Shown one piece after another: positions 24,544 to 32,828 of a stretch of DNA of 64,000 nt. The DNA is from Nonomuraea angiospora (GTDB taxonomy: Bacteria > Actinomycetota > Actinomycetes > Streptosporangiales > Streptosporangiaceae). Both the position numbers and the translations under genes were made by a program. Location: the NCBI RefSeq assembly GCF_014873145.1, contig NZ_JADBEK010000001.1:4588001-4652000 (forward strand), read 5' to 3'. Each line of letters starts with the position of its first letter. Positions within the stretch are counted from its first letter, which is position 1. The notes below the pieces were generated by a model. That model was not told where the DNA came from and ran no database searches. It saw nothing but the letters and a program-made list of their open reading frames with translations.

Positions 24544-25572
24544 TCAGCCCGCCTGGGGCCAGCGGGTGTCCTCGGGCCAGGCGTGCACGTAGCGTGCGCT
24601 GCCGAGGGAGAACTCGATGTGCCCGCGCACCCAGTGTTCGAGCCCCCGAACATACTTGCGGACCGGCAGCGACGCCCAGTGCTCCAGCGCCGCGCGCCGC
24701 TCGACGAACGCGGCGATCGCGCCGTTGTGCATCTGCGCGACCTCGCGCAACGCGCTCTGGAGGGAGAGCGCCTTGTGCGTGGCCAGCACGGTGACGAGGT
24801 TGTGCCGGGCCTTGTCGTTCCCCCGTTCCTTGGCGTACGAGAGCAGGTCGTTGTCCCAGCCGATGAGGTCGCACGCCAGGTCGGAGAGCGCGCGCACGTC
24901 GGGATGATGCCACTCCTCCGCCTCGAGCCGGTAGCCGCCGCCGGCGTCGATGAGAGCGAAGCAGGTGTACGTGGCCCCCGTGATGCGGCGCATCAGCACG
25001 TAGTCGTCAGGGGTGGGGATCAGGTCGACTTCGCGGTTGGCCGCCTCCCAGATCTGGGCGAACAGGTACTCCTTCACCGTGATCCGCCACCGGTCCACTT
25101 GCGCGGGGGTGGCGGCTTCGGAGATCCGGTGCAGGAGCTCGTTGAGCGCGAGGCCGAACGGGTCGTCGGCGTCCGGCTTCCTGCGCCCGTCGAGGATCTC
25201 GAGGAGCGGCGGCAGGGCGCGGGCCAACGCGGAGGCCCGGTGTCCCATCAGCTCGCCCTCGCAGAACGCGTCGTCGAACGCGAAGAGCCAGTTGTACCAG
25301 TCGTTGATCAACCGGAGGCTGTCACGCGGCACGGTCGGGTTGGTCCGGGCCGCGAGCAGCCCGATCTTGGAGCACCGGAAGTGCTCGATCGCCTCGGCGC
25401 CGGCGAGCATGTTTGAGGCGGCCAGCCATGCATGACTCTCCGCGTCGACCTCCGCGGCATGCACGTTGATCTCGTTCGGGAACGGACATGGCAACGGAGG
25501 GATGTGGAGTGGTCGCCTACCAAATGTTTGCGCAGAAGTAGCCACGCCATCCAGCATGACGAGGCAGTGCAC
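24544..25572 (-). CDS. Class I terpene synthase (terpene cyclase)
   Basis: The 342-residue protein has every hallmark of bacterial class I terpene synthases, which ionise a prenyl diphosphate with three Mg ions. These are the aspartate-rich motif DDAFCE (residues 100-105), the pyrophosphate-sensing arginine in LMRRITGATY near residue 195, the NSE triad NDLLSYAKE (Asn241, Ser245, Glu249) and the C-terminal Arg-Tyr pair (327-328). Length suits a mono- or sesquiterpene cyclase. The GTG at 25572 has no clear ribosome site; an in-frame ATG at 25557 is an alternative. No prenyltransferase, P450 or methyltransferase adjoins it, so the product is unknown. It converges on the STAND ATPase gene. Confidence 0.94.
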   Translation of the reverse strand: MHCLVMLDGVATSAQTFGRRPLHIPPLPCPFPNEINVHAAEVDAESHAWLAASNMLAGAEAIEHFRCSKIGLLAARTNPTVPRDSLRLINDWYNWLFAFDDAFCEGELMGHRASALARALPPLLEILDGRRKPDADDPFGLALNELLHRISEAATPAQVDRWRITVKEYLFAQIWEAANREVDLIPTPDDYVLMRRITGATYTCFALIDAGGGYRLEAEEWHHPDVRALSDLACDLIGWDNDLLSYAKERGNDKARHNLVTVLATHKALSLQSALREVAQMHNGAIAAFVERRAALEHWASLPVRKYVRGLEHWVRGHIEFSLGSARYVHAWPEDTRWPQAG

Positions 25573-26095
25573 GAAAGGCCACAGTCGGCAACTTCGAGGC
25601 TTTTAGTGCTTATTTCATACTATGAATCGCTTTGCGTGAACCATTGGATAAACTGGCCATTTACCACATTCGCGCCGCGCGCAACGCCGACGGCGAGCCC
25701 GCGCCGCGACCGCCGCTCCCATTCGATAACGCTCTGACCACGACAGACTCCTTTTCGTGGCGAGCGGCGTCAGATTCCCTGTCGGGGACCCGGCAGAAAT
25801 CGGGGCCCCATGTTACAAGTACGCGAACAGTCCCAGCGTGACCGTAATAAGCCGCAGGCACCAGCAAAGTGTCACCTTTGCCGTCGGTCGCGTCGACAGG
25901 CGCCCGACCTCGGCCTACGCCCCCGCCATCCCCAGGGCACCCCTCCTGGCCAGGGCGGACATCCCGGCTGCGAACCCCTGAGCTTCGGGTCCGTGGCGAT
26001 GTGTCCCATTGACCCTCGATAGGGTGCCGTGCGCGGAATCGTTCCGACCCGCCGTAGGTTCTGGTGAAGAGTACCTAGGGAAAGGCTGTCCAACC
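25573..26095. other. Intergenic region, 523 bp, no gene seen
   Basis: The first 110 bases are A/T-rich for this genome (TTTAGTGCTTATTTCATACT) and probably hold the terpene synthase promoter on the minus strand. The remainder has no convincing frame, tRNA fold or repeat. TTGACC at 26009 and TAGGGT at 26019 lie near the PAC2 gene but are not spaced like a normal promoter. Confidence 0.5.
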
Positions 26096-26995
26096 GTGTT
26101 CGACCCGAAGGATCTCTACGAGCTCGCAGACGACGCGCCCGAGCTGCCCGATCCGGTGTTGCTGTACCACTTCGACGGCTTTGTCGACGCGGGCGCCGCC
26201 GGACGCCTCGCGCTGGGCCACCTGCTGGCCGAGCTGGAGCACCGGGTCGTGGCGACGTTCGACGTGGACCGGCTGCTCGACTACCGGTCTCGCCGGCCCA
26301 TCATGACCTTCGACACTGACCGATGGGTGGAGTGCGAGAGCCCGGAATTGGCCGTTCATGTCGCGAAGGACGCGACGGGAACGCAGTTCCTCGTGATGAG
26401 CGGGCCCGAGCCGGACCGGGAGTGGGAGCTGTTCACCAAGGCCGTGTCGGACCTGGTGGAGCGCTTGAAGGTGAGCAAGATCGTGACGCTCCACGGCATC
26501 CCCATGGCGGTCCCCCACACCCGCCCGCTCGGCCTCACGATGCACGCCAGCCGGCCCGAGTTGATCAACTCCCAGACGAGCGCGTTCGGACGGGTCCAGG
26601 TGCCGGGGAGTGTGGCGGCGCTGCTGGAGCTCCGGCTCGGGGCGCAGGGGCACGACGCGCTGGGGTACGCGATCCACGTACCGCACTACCTGGCGCAGGC
26701 CGAGTACCCGACCGCCGCCGTCACCGGGCTGGAGGCGGTGACGCGGGGCACGGGGCTGGTGTTCCCACTGGACGCGCTGCGCGACGCGGCCCGCCGCACG
26801 ACGACGGAGATCGAGGATCAGATCCAGGCCTCCACCGAGCTCTCCACCGCGATCAAGGGGCTGGAGCAGCAGTACGACGCGTTCGCGGGCGGCGCGGAGC
26901 GCGAGAACCTGATGGCCGAGACGACCCCGATGCCGACGGGGGACGAACTGGCCGCCCAGTTCGAACGCTTCCTCGCCGAGCGCGACGACGAGTAA
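26096..26995 (+). CDS. PAC2 family protein
   Basis: The 299-residue protein fits the actinobacterial PAC2 family (proteasome-assembly-chaperone-2-like fold). It has LLYHFDGFVDAGAAG near residue 20, RPIMTFDTDRW near residue 65, SGPEPDREWELF near residue 103 and the glycine-containing strand KIVTLHGIPMAVPHTRP near residue 126. The function of bacterial members is not settled; some work in proteasome-containing actinobacteria links them to proteasome assembly or degradation, but no proteasome genes are here. The GTG at 26096 is preceded by AAAGG at 10 bases. It appears to be a single-gene unit. Confidence 0.88.
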   Translation: MFDPKDLYELADDAPELPDPVLLYHFDGFVDAGAAGRLALGHLLAELEHRVVATFDVDRLLDYRSRRPIMTFDTDRWVECESPELAVHVAKDATGTQFLVMSGPEPDREWELFTKAVSDLVERLKVSKIVTLHGIPMAVPHTRPLGLTMHASRPELINSQTSAFGRVQVPGSVAALLELRLGAQGHDALGYAIHVPHYLAQAEYPTAAVTGLEAVTRGTGLVFPLDALRDAARRTTTEIEDQIQASTELSTAIKGLEQQYDAFAGGAERENLMAETTPMPTGDELAAQFERFLAERDDE

Positions 26996-27133
26996 AACCC
27001 CACATTTCCATATTTTACGGTGGCCCGAGCCGGCACCACCCGCCGCACGTGGCCGGGGCCTGTCCAGGGTGACGCTCACCAGGTGTGCGTGGCGGGCCAC
27101 CGTCACGCCGCCCCGTGGGCCGTCTGGGTGGTG

Positions 27134-27261
27134 CTTTCGTGACCCCGGGAGAAGGGGCCTCTTTGTGTGCCCGGAAACGGGCCCTTCGTGACCCCGGAGA
27201 AGGGGGCGCCTTCGTGACCCCGTAGACAGTGGTGCCTTCGTGACCCCGGAAACAGGGCCGG
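27134..27261. repeat. Five degenerate direct repeats of about 26 bp
   Basis: CTTTCGTGACCCCGG-type units start at 27134, 27161, 27184, 27210 and 27236. Each has CTTCGTGACCCCG followed by a purine-rich AGAAGGGG or similar part; the second is the most diverged. In copies 1 and 3 CCCC and GGGG can pair as a short stem. They fill the gap between the PAC2 and oxidoreductase genes. Spacing is too short and there are no conserved spacers, so this is not a CRISPR. Confidence 0.85.
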
Positions 27262-27320
27262 GGGCGGGGGCCGGGGGCCGGCTGAGGGGTCTCGCCGGGC
27301 CTGCCGGATAGCCTGAGGAG

Positions 27321-28361
27321 ATGACTGACATCCGGGTCGGACTGGTCGGCTACGGCACCGCCGGAGCGTATTTCCACGCCCCTCTCATCCACGCCACCCC
27401 CGGCCTGTCCCTGGCCGCCGTCGTGACCGGCAACCCCGCCCGCCAGGCCGAGGTGGCCGAGAAGTACGGCGCGACCCCGGTGGCCGACGTGGAGGAGCTG
27501 TGGAGCCGGTGCGATCTCGTCGTGGTCGCCTCCCCCAACAGGACCCACGTGGCCACCGCCGCCGCCGCGCTCACCCGCGGCCTGCCCGTCGTCGTGGACA
27601 AACCCCTGGCCAGGACCGCCGAGGAGGGCCGGGAGCTGGTGCGGCTGGCCAAGGAGCGCGGGCTCATGCTGACCGTGTTCCAGAACCGGCGCTGGGATGG
27701 CGACTTCCTCACCATTCGCAGGCTGGTCGAGCAGGGGCGGCTGGGTGAGGTGCTGCGCTTCGAGTCGAGGTTCGAGCGGTGGCGGCCGGTGCCCAAGGGC
27801 GGCTGGCGGGAGACCGGGGGCGCGGAGGAGATCGGCGGACTCCTCTACGACCTGGGCAGCCACCTGGTGGACCAGGCCCTGCAACTGCTCGGCCCGGCGC
27901 GCGAGGTCTACTGCGAGAGCGACGTGCGACGCGAGGGGGTGGCCTCCGACGACGACACGTTCATCGCGCTGACGCACGCGGGCGGGGCCCGGTCGCACCT
28001 GTGGATGAGCTCGGTGGCGGCCTGGCGGGGGCCCCGGTTCCGGGTGCTGGGCTCGTCGGCCGGGTTCGTGAAGTACGGGATGGACGTGCAGGAGGAGCGG
28101 CTGCGGGCGGGGATGTCGCCCGGTTCGCCGGAGTTCGGGGAGGACGACGAGGGGAGCTGGGGGCTGCTCGGCACGGAGGAGGCCCATCGTGCCGAGCGGA
28201 CGGAGCCGGGGGCGTACCTGGACTTCTACCGTGGGGTGGTGGCGACGCTGCGGGAGGGCGCGCCACCGCCCGTGGACCCGGAGAGCGTGATCGACACGCT
28301 GACCGTCATCGAGGCCGCCCACCTGTCGGCCACCCAGCGCATCGTCACCCACCTGGGCTGA
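27321..28361 (+). CDS. Gfo/Idh/MocA family oxidoreductase
   Basis: The 346-residue protein has an N-terminal Rossmann domain with the dinucleotide motif GLVGYGTAGAYFHAPL (residues 7-22), VVVASPNRTHVATAAAAL, and VVVDKPLARTAEEG carrying the conserved Lys-Pro of the family (usually EKP, here DKP). The C-terminal domain has GGLLYDLGSHLVDQALQLLG near residue 175, with Asp and His of the usual active site. It probably oxidises or reduces a sugar or inositol-type substrate with NAD(P). It is converging on the phosphatase gene, with a hairpin between them. Confidence 0.9.
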   Translation: MTDIRVGLVGYGTAGAYFHAPLIHATPGLSLAAVVTGNPARQAEVAEKYGATPVADVEELWSRCDLVVVASPNRTHVATAAAALTRGLPVVVDKPLARTAEEGRELVRLAKERGLMLTVFQNRRWDGDFLTIRRLVEQGRLGEVLRFESRFERWRPVPKGGWRETGGAEEIGGLLYDLGSHLVDQALQLLGPAREVYCESDVRREGVASDDDTFIALTHAGGARSHLWMSSVAAWRGPRFRVLGSSAGFVKYGMDVQEERLRAGMSPGSPEFGEDDEGSWGLLGTEEAHRAERTEPGAYLDFYRGVVATLREGAPPPVDPESVIDTLTVIEAAHLSATQRIVTHLG

Positions 28362-28376
28362 TCCACCCACCGCCCG

Positions 28377-28402
28377 GACGCGAGCGGCGGACCACTCGCG
28401 TC
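28377..28402. terminator. Hairpin between convergent genes
   Basis: GACGCGAG (28377-28384) and CTCGCGTC (28395-28402) form a perfect 8-bp stem with a 10-base loop, 16 bp after the oxidoreductase stop and 32 bp before the phosphatase stop. There is no T-run on either strand. It may act as a terminator in both directions. Confidence 0.5.
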
Positions 28403-28433
28403 GAACGGCAACCAGCGTCGGCGCGTAGACGGG

Positions 28434-29225
28434 TCAGTCGCGTAGGCGGGCTCGCAGGGCGGCTGAGTCGGCGTCGGTCCAGCCATGCCGGGTCAGCCAG
28501 CCCATCGGCCCGCCGAACCGCTCGTCCAGCACCTGGAAGAACTGCTCGATGTACCGGGCCCGCGGCATGTGGTCGTCCGCCGGCCGCGAGTCCAGATCGC
28601 CCCGGTACGTCTCGCTGCTCCGCAGCCGCTTGAGGATCAGCTCCAGCCGCTCCCCCGTCGCCACGTAGTCCTCGACGATCGCCTCGCGGGTCGCCTCCGC
28701 CACCTCCAGCGCCAGCGCCGCCAGCACTCCGGTGCGGTCCTTGCCCGCCGCGCAGTGCACCAGCGCCGCCCCGTCGTCCAGCGACATCGCGCGCAGCGCC
28801 GCCACCACCGCGTCCGGACGGTCGCGCAGGTAGCCGAAGTAGAAGCCGGTCACCCGCAGCTCCTCGTCCAGCCCGCGCTCGGCCCAGGGCAGCACCCGGT
28901 CGCCGTCGATGGTGTCGGCCTCGACGTCGGTGTGCGTGCCGCCCTCCGCGAACAGCGTCAAGTGGTGGTGGCGCACCTCGGGGACCAGGGTGAGCGGCCC
29001 CGGCCCCTCCAGCGCGACCTCGGCGTTCGAGCGCAGGTCCACGACGTGCCGCAGCTTCAGCTCACCCACCAGCACCGCCACGTCACCGGGCGTGAGGCCC
29101 TGCAGGTTGTCGGCGCGGAAGATCCGCCCGCGACGGGTGCGGCCGCCGTCGCGAGTCGGCAATCCGCCCAGATCACGCGCGTTGACCGCGCCTTCCAGGT
29201 CTATCCACCTCATCATCTCGTCCAT
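28434..29225 (-). CDS. Tyrosine/serine protein phosphatase (PTP-like)
   Basis: The 263-residue protein matches the Y_phosphatase3 family, which includes mycobacterial PtpB. It begins WIDLEGAVNARDLGGLPTRD and contains the active-site P-loop VHCAAGKDRTG near residue 160 (nucleophilic Cys, catalytic Arg). RVTGFYFGYLRDRP precedes the loop, and MPRARYIEQFFQVLDERFGG lies near the C-terminus. Likely substrates are phosphotyrosine/serine proteins or phosphoinositides. The ATG at 29225 is preceded by TATAGGGT about nine bases upstream, so the mRNA may be leaderless. It is divergent from a membrane protein gene across 64 bp. Confidence 0.9.
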   Translation of the reverse strand: MDEMMRWIDLEGAVNARDLGGLPTRDGGRTRRGRIFRADNLQGLTPGDVAVLVGELKLRHVVDLRSNAEVALEGPGPLTLVPEVRHHHLTLFAEGGTHTDVEADTIDGDRVLPWAERGLDEELRVTGFYFGYLRDRPDAVVAALRAMSLDDGAALVHCAAGKDRTGVLAALALEVAEATREAIVEDYVATGERLELILKRLRSSETYRGDLDSRPADDHMPRARYIEQFFQVLDERFGGPMGWLTRHGWTDADSAALRARLRD

Positions 29226-29289
29226 TATTGCGACCCTATATGTCCGCCAATCATGAGCGGATTCAAGGTTCATAACGCAGCATGAACGT

Positions 29290-30162
29290 ATGGATCCACG
29301 ACCTCTGCCGCCACGGCTGGTGATCGATCCAACGCTGCACCCGGAGATCTCGGTCGAGCTGCGGTCCAGCCCGCACATCCTCCGCCTGGCTCGATCCGGT
29401 GTGCGCGTGGACACCACGAAGAACCCCGCGCTCCTCTTCGTGATCCCGGCCCTCCTGATGGTGATCGCCGTAGCGACCGGCATGACAGCCCTGCTGGTCC
29501 CCGGTGTGGGGCTCGGGCTGATCGTCCTGTTCAGGTGGATGGCGTTGGACGGCACCTACCGCTCGACCAGGCGGCGGATCCGCGCCGCCCAGGTCCACGC
29601 CAACCGCTTCATCCTCCCCGAGGACCTGGACTACCCCTGCCAGCGGCTGCTGCGCAGGGCGCAGAACGCGGTCGAGGCGATCATGGCCTCCCGCGTCCAC
29701 CGGGACGGCCTGATCGACACCATCGACAACCGGGTGTCGCTGCCCGAGGAGGTCTGGCAGATCGCCCAGCGGCTGCGGAAGCTGTCGGCCATGCACGCCG
29801 AGCACGGCAAGATCGTTCCCCGCGAGCTGCCGCCCGGCATGGAGGACGCGTTCAAGCCCTACACCACCGCTCTGGACGCCGCCTGGACGTCGCTGTCGCA
29901 CCGCGTCCGCCACCTGGAGAAGTACGCCAAGCAGGTGGTCAAGGCGGACAAGGTCTACCACGCGCACCGGCGGCTCGAGGCCCTGGCCGCCAAGACGCCC
30001 GAGTACCAGCAGCTGATCGCCGACACCGTGCGGGACGAGATGGCCCACGAGCGCATCAGGGAGCTGGCCGATCAGGCGGCGCACGTGCGCAAGCTGTTCG
30101 AGGAGAGCATCGCCCAGGCCAGACTGGCGGCGGGCGAGCTGATCCGGACCCCCCTCACCTGA
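29290..30162 (+). CDS. Uncharacterised membrane protein with long helical cytoplasmic domain
   Basis: The 290-residue protein has two adjacent TM segments near residues 47-80 (ALLFVIPALLMVIAVATG and ALLVPGVGLGLIVLF). After these comes a long basic, coiled-coil-like helical region with many Arg, Lys, Glu and Ala residues (RVRHLEKYAKQVVKADKVYH). I recognise no family. The ATG at 29290 has no strong ribosome site. The C-terminal codons lie within a 20-bp tandem repeat that includes its stop. Confidence 0.75.
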   Translation: MDPRPLPPRLVIDPTLHPEISVELRSSPHILRLARSGVRVDTTKNPALLFVIPALLMVIAVATGMTALLVPGVGLGLIVLFRWMALDGTYRSTRRRIRAAQVHANRFILPEDLDYPCQRLLRRAQNAVEAIMASRVHRDGLIDTIDNRVSLPEEVWQIAQRLRKLSAMHAEHGKIVPRELPPGMEDAFKPYTTALDAAWTSLSHRVRHLEKYAKQVVKADKVYHAHRRLEALAAKTPEYQQLIADTVRDEMAHERIRELADQAAHVRKLFEESIAQARLAAGELIRTPLT

Positions 30163-30224
30163 GCAGGACCCCACTCACGTGAGCAGCACCCCCTCGCGTG
30201 ATCCGGCCCCCCTCACGTGATCAG
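30147..30224. repeat. Four tandem units of about 20 bp spanning a gene end
   Basis: Units start at 30147, 30167, 30187 and 30206 and follow the pattern GACCCCNCTCACGTGAGCAG; the first two are 20 bp, the last two 19 bp. The first contains the stop codon of the membrane protein gene. Units 2 and 4 contain CACGTG-centred palindromes (CTCACGTGAG in unit 2), so the array could form small hairpins between the convergent genes. Confidence 0.92.
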
Positions 30225-30230
30225 GGCCGC

Positions 30231-32756
30231 TCAGGAGTCGGTGCGTCTGAGGAGCTCCAAGGTGCGGCGCATGCCGGCCTCGTTGCCGAGGCTGCGGTAG
30301 ATGTCCCTGGCCTGCTCCAGCGGCTCCACCGCGGCCCCGCGGCCGCCCGCGTCGAGGTGCGCCTCCCCCAGGTAGCGCAGGCTCCTGGCCATCCACCACC
30401 GGTCCTCGAGCTCCTCGAACCCCCGCACCGCCCGCCGCAGCTCCCGCTCCGACTCCTCGATCCGGCTCAGCCGCGCCAGGGCCCGGCCGGCCGACACGGC
30501 GGTCCTGGCCACTCCCCACGAGTCGCCCAGCGCGACCAGGATCTTCTCGGCCCGCCGGACGAAGTCCAGCTCGCGCAGCCCGTTGTCGGGGTCGCCGACC
30601 TCCCCCGCGGCCCGCAGGCAGCGGGCCTCCTCCCACAGCTCCCCGCGCTGCCGGAACATCTCGGAGGCCCGGTCGAGGCTGAATCCGGCCCGGGTGAACA
30701 GGTTGGCCGCCAGCCGGAGGTCGCCCGCGCGGTGCTCGACGCGCGCCTGCGCGGCCAGCACCTCGCCGTAGACGCGCAGGGTCTGGGCCTCGGAGTAGCG
30801 GTTGCCGTCCCGCTTGAAGATCTCCAGGGCGTCTTCCAGCAGCTCCCTGGCCTCGTCGGGACGGCGTTCCGACATGCGCATCTCGGCGAGGTTGCGCTGG
30901 GTGCGGGCCATCCACCACAGGTCGTCCTCGCCCTTGAACGCGGTGATGGCCCCGATGAGGTAGTCCTGCGCCCGGTCCAGGTGGCCGTCGCTGAACAGCG
31001 TCATGCCGATCGTGCGCATGGCCCTGGCGGCCCACCAGGTCTCCCCCAGCTCCTCGAACGTCGCCAGCGCCCGCCTGGCCTCCTCCAGCGCCCGCTCCCG
31101 CAGGCCCAGGCCGCCGTGCACGGAGGCGCTGTCGAGCAGCGCGATGGCCAGCGCGCGCCGGTCGCCGATCTGCGCGGCGGCCTCGCAGCCGAGCTCGGCG
31201 ACGGCCACCCAGTCGGCCCAGTACGCGCGCAGCGAGTGGCACAGGGAGCAGAACGCCCTGGCCAGCCCCCAGGTCAGCTCCCACAGCCGGAGCTGGCGGG
31301 CCAGGTGGATCATGGAGAGCAGCGTCAGCCGCTCGGCGTTGAGCCAGTCGCCGGCCCGGACCTGGCCGTCGGCGTCGGAGCGGCGCCCGCCCTTGCTCCA
31401 GTCCTGCGGCCAGCGGTTCTGGGCGGCCTCCTCGGCGCGGCGGCGGTAGCCGTAGAGCACCCGCTCGATGGCGGCCCTGCGCCGCTCGGCCTCGTCCTGC
31501 TCGGCCAGCTCCGCGGCGAACACCCTGACCAGGTCGTGCAGCCGGTAACGCATCGTGCCGGTCTGGTCCGTGCCCGAGCATTCGGCGAGCTGGGCGTCGA
31601 TGAGGGCTTCGAGCTGGTCGGCGCCGTCGAGCCCGGAGCTGTCGAGCAGCTCGCCGGCCACCCAGCCGGGCACGTCGGGCGCGGTGAGCGCGCTGAGCAG
31701 GCGCAGCAGGCGGCGCTGCATGCCCGTGCAGTCGTCGTAGCTGAGCTGCACGGAGGCGCGCACGCTCTTGTCCACCGTCGGGGCCACTTCGAGCTGGTCG
31801 AGGCGGCGGCGCGTGTCGGCCAGCCGGGCGGCCATCTCGCGCATGCTCCACTGCTCGCGGGTGGCCAGCCGGGCGCCGCAGATGTTGATCGCCAGCGGCA
31901 GGTAGTCGCACAGCCGCACGACCTCCCTGGCGGCCTCCAGGTCGTCGACGACCCGGTCGCCGCCGGCCAGCCTGGCCAGCAGCTCCACTCCGTGCGCCTC
32001 GCTGAACACGCTCAGCCGCGTGTCATGGGTGCCGTTCAGGAACAGCGGCGCGCGCGAGGTGACCAGCACCGCGCAGCCTGGCTCGGCCGGGATCAGCGCT
32101 TTGACCTGGGCGGCGTCGTGGGCGTTGTCGAGGCCGATGAGGATCCTGCGGCCCTTGGTCCAGGTCAGCCAGAGCTTGCGTAACTCGTCCAGGCCGCCGG
32201 GGTCGGTGGTCAGGCGCACGTCCAGCGCGCGCAGGAACCCGATCAGCACCTCGTCGGGGCGCACCGGGGCGTCCACGCCGCCGCGCAGGTCGGCGTAGAG
32301 CCTGGCGTCGGGGAACCAGCCGGCCAGCTCGTGCGCGAACCGGGTCATCAGCGCCGACTTGCCGACGCCGCCCCGGCCGTACAGGGAGACCACGAGGGGC
32401 GGTGAGAGGCCGGGGGCCTTCCTGCGCTCGGTGAAGACCTCGCGTAACTCGGCCAGCGCCTCGGCGCGGCCGGTGAAGTGCTCGGGGACCGGCGGCCACT
32501 GGTCGGGCGGGAGCGAGCCGGGCGCGGGGAGCGCCTGCTGCCGGGGCTCGCGCGTCTCGGTGGTGGCCCAGGTGGTCAGCCCGACGAGGACGGCCGCCGC
32601 TCCGGTCACGGCGATCTTGGCCAGCGGCGGGATCTCCCAGTCCACGGAGGCGGTCAGCACGCTGGCGGCGGCGGCCGCGAGGCCCGCGGAGACGGGCGCG
32701 GCCCATGGAACCTTTCTGCGTCTTTTACGCGGTTTGTCAGGTAGTTCCCCTGTCAA
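30231..32756 (-). CDS. Membrane-anchored STAND ATPase with NB-ARC and TPR repeats
   Basis: The protein of about 841 residues starts with a basic segment (PDKPRKRRRKVPW), followed by two hydrophobic stretches near residues 21-37 and 46-63, so the ATPase is tethered to the membrane. The NB-ARC part has EHFTGRAEALAELREVF, Walker A YGRGGVGKSAL near residue 128, Walker B GRRILIGLDNAHD and CDYLPLAINICGA. TPR-like helices fill the C-terminal half. No DNA-binding domain is seen. The TTG at 32756 is chosen because AGGGGGTG lies just upstream and because earlier codons fall in the hairpin that ends the metalloprotease gene. It may be a membrane sensor or scaffold for signalling. Confidence 0.85.
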   Translation of the reverse strand: MTGELPDKPRKRRRKVPWAAPVSAGLAAAAASVLTASVDWEIPPLAKIAVTGAAAVLVGLTTWATTETREPRQQALPAPGSLPPDQWPPVPEHFTGRAEALAELREVFTERRKAPGLSPPLVVSLYGRGGVGKSALMTRFAHELAGWFPDARLYADLRGGVDAPVRPDEVLIGFLRALDVRLTTDPGGLDELRKLWLTWTKGRRILIGLDNAHDAAQVKALIPAEPGCAVLVTSRAPLFLNGTHDTRLSVFSEAHGVELLARLAGGDRVVDDLEAAREVVRLCDYLPLAINICGARLATREQWSMREMAARLADTRRRLDQLEVAPTVDKSVRASVQLSYDDCTGMQRRLLRLLSALTAPDVPGWVAGELLDSSGLDGADQLEALIDAQLAECSGTDQTGTMRYRLHDLVRVFAAELAEQDEAERRRAAIERVLYGYRRRAEEAAQNRWPQDWSKGGRRSDADGQVRAGDWLNAERLTLLSMIHLARQLRLWELTWGLARAFCSLCHSLRAYWADWVAVAELGCEAAAQIGDRRALAIALLDSASVHGGLGLRERALEEARRALATFEELGETWWAARAMRTIGMTLFSDGHLDRAQDYLIGAITAFKGEDDLWWMARTQRNLAEMRMSERRPDEARELLEDALEIFKRDGNRYSEAQTLRVYGEVLAAQARVEHRAGDLRLAANLFTRAGFSLDRASEMFRQRGELWEEARCLRAAGEVGDPDNGLRELDFVRRAEKILVALGDSWGVARTAVSAGRALARLSRIEESERELRRAVRGFEELEDRWWMARSLRYLGEAHLDAGGRGAAVEPLEQARDIYRSLGNEAGMRRTLELLRRTDS

Positions 32757-32784
32757 CGAACACCCCCTATGGGGTGATTCAAAC

Positions 32785-32820
32785 CGATGGGGTACGGCTT
32801 GCGCCAGCCGTACCCCATCG
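32785..32820 (-). terminator. Strong hairpin after the metalloprotease gene
   Basis: CGATGGGGTACGGCT (32785-32799) pairs perfectly with AGCCGTACCCCATCG (32806-32820): a 15-bp stem with a six-base loop. It begins 9 bp past the metalloprotease stop on the minus strand. No long U-run follows, as is common for actinobacterial terminators. A smaller palindrome CACCCC-CTAT-GGGGTG (32761-32776) lies just beyond, next to the ATPase start. Confidence 0.8.
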
Positions 32821-32828
32821 TTCATGTA

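Noticed and set aside
25661..25867. 68-codon minus-strand frame upstream of the PAC2 gene
   Set aside because: No plausible start with a ribosome site and no recognisable similarity; treated as chance.
27134..27261. Possible CRISPR array
   Set aside because: Units are degenerate, spaced end to end at 23-27 bp with no unique spacers, and no cas genes are near.
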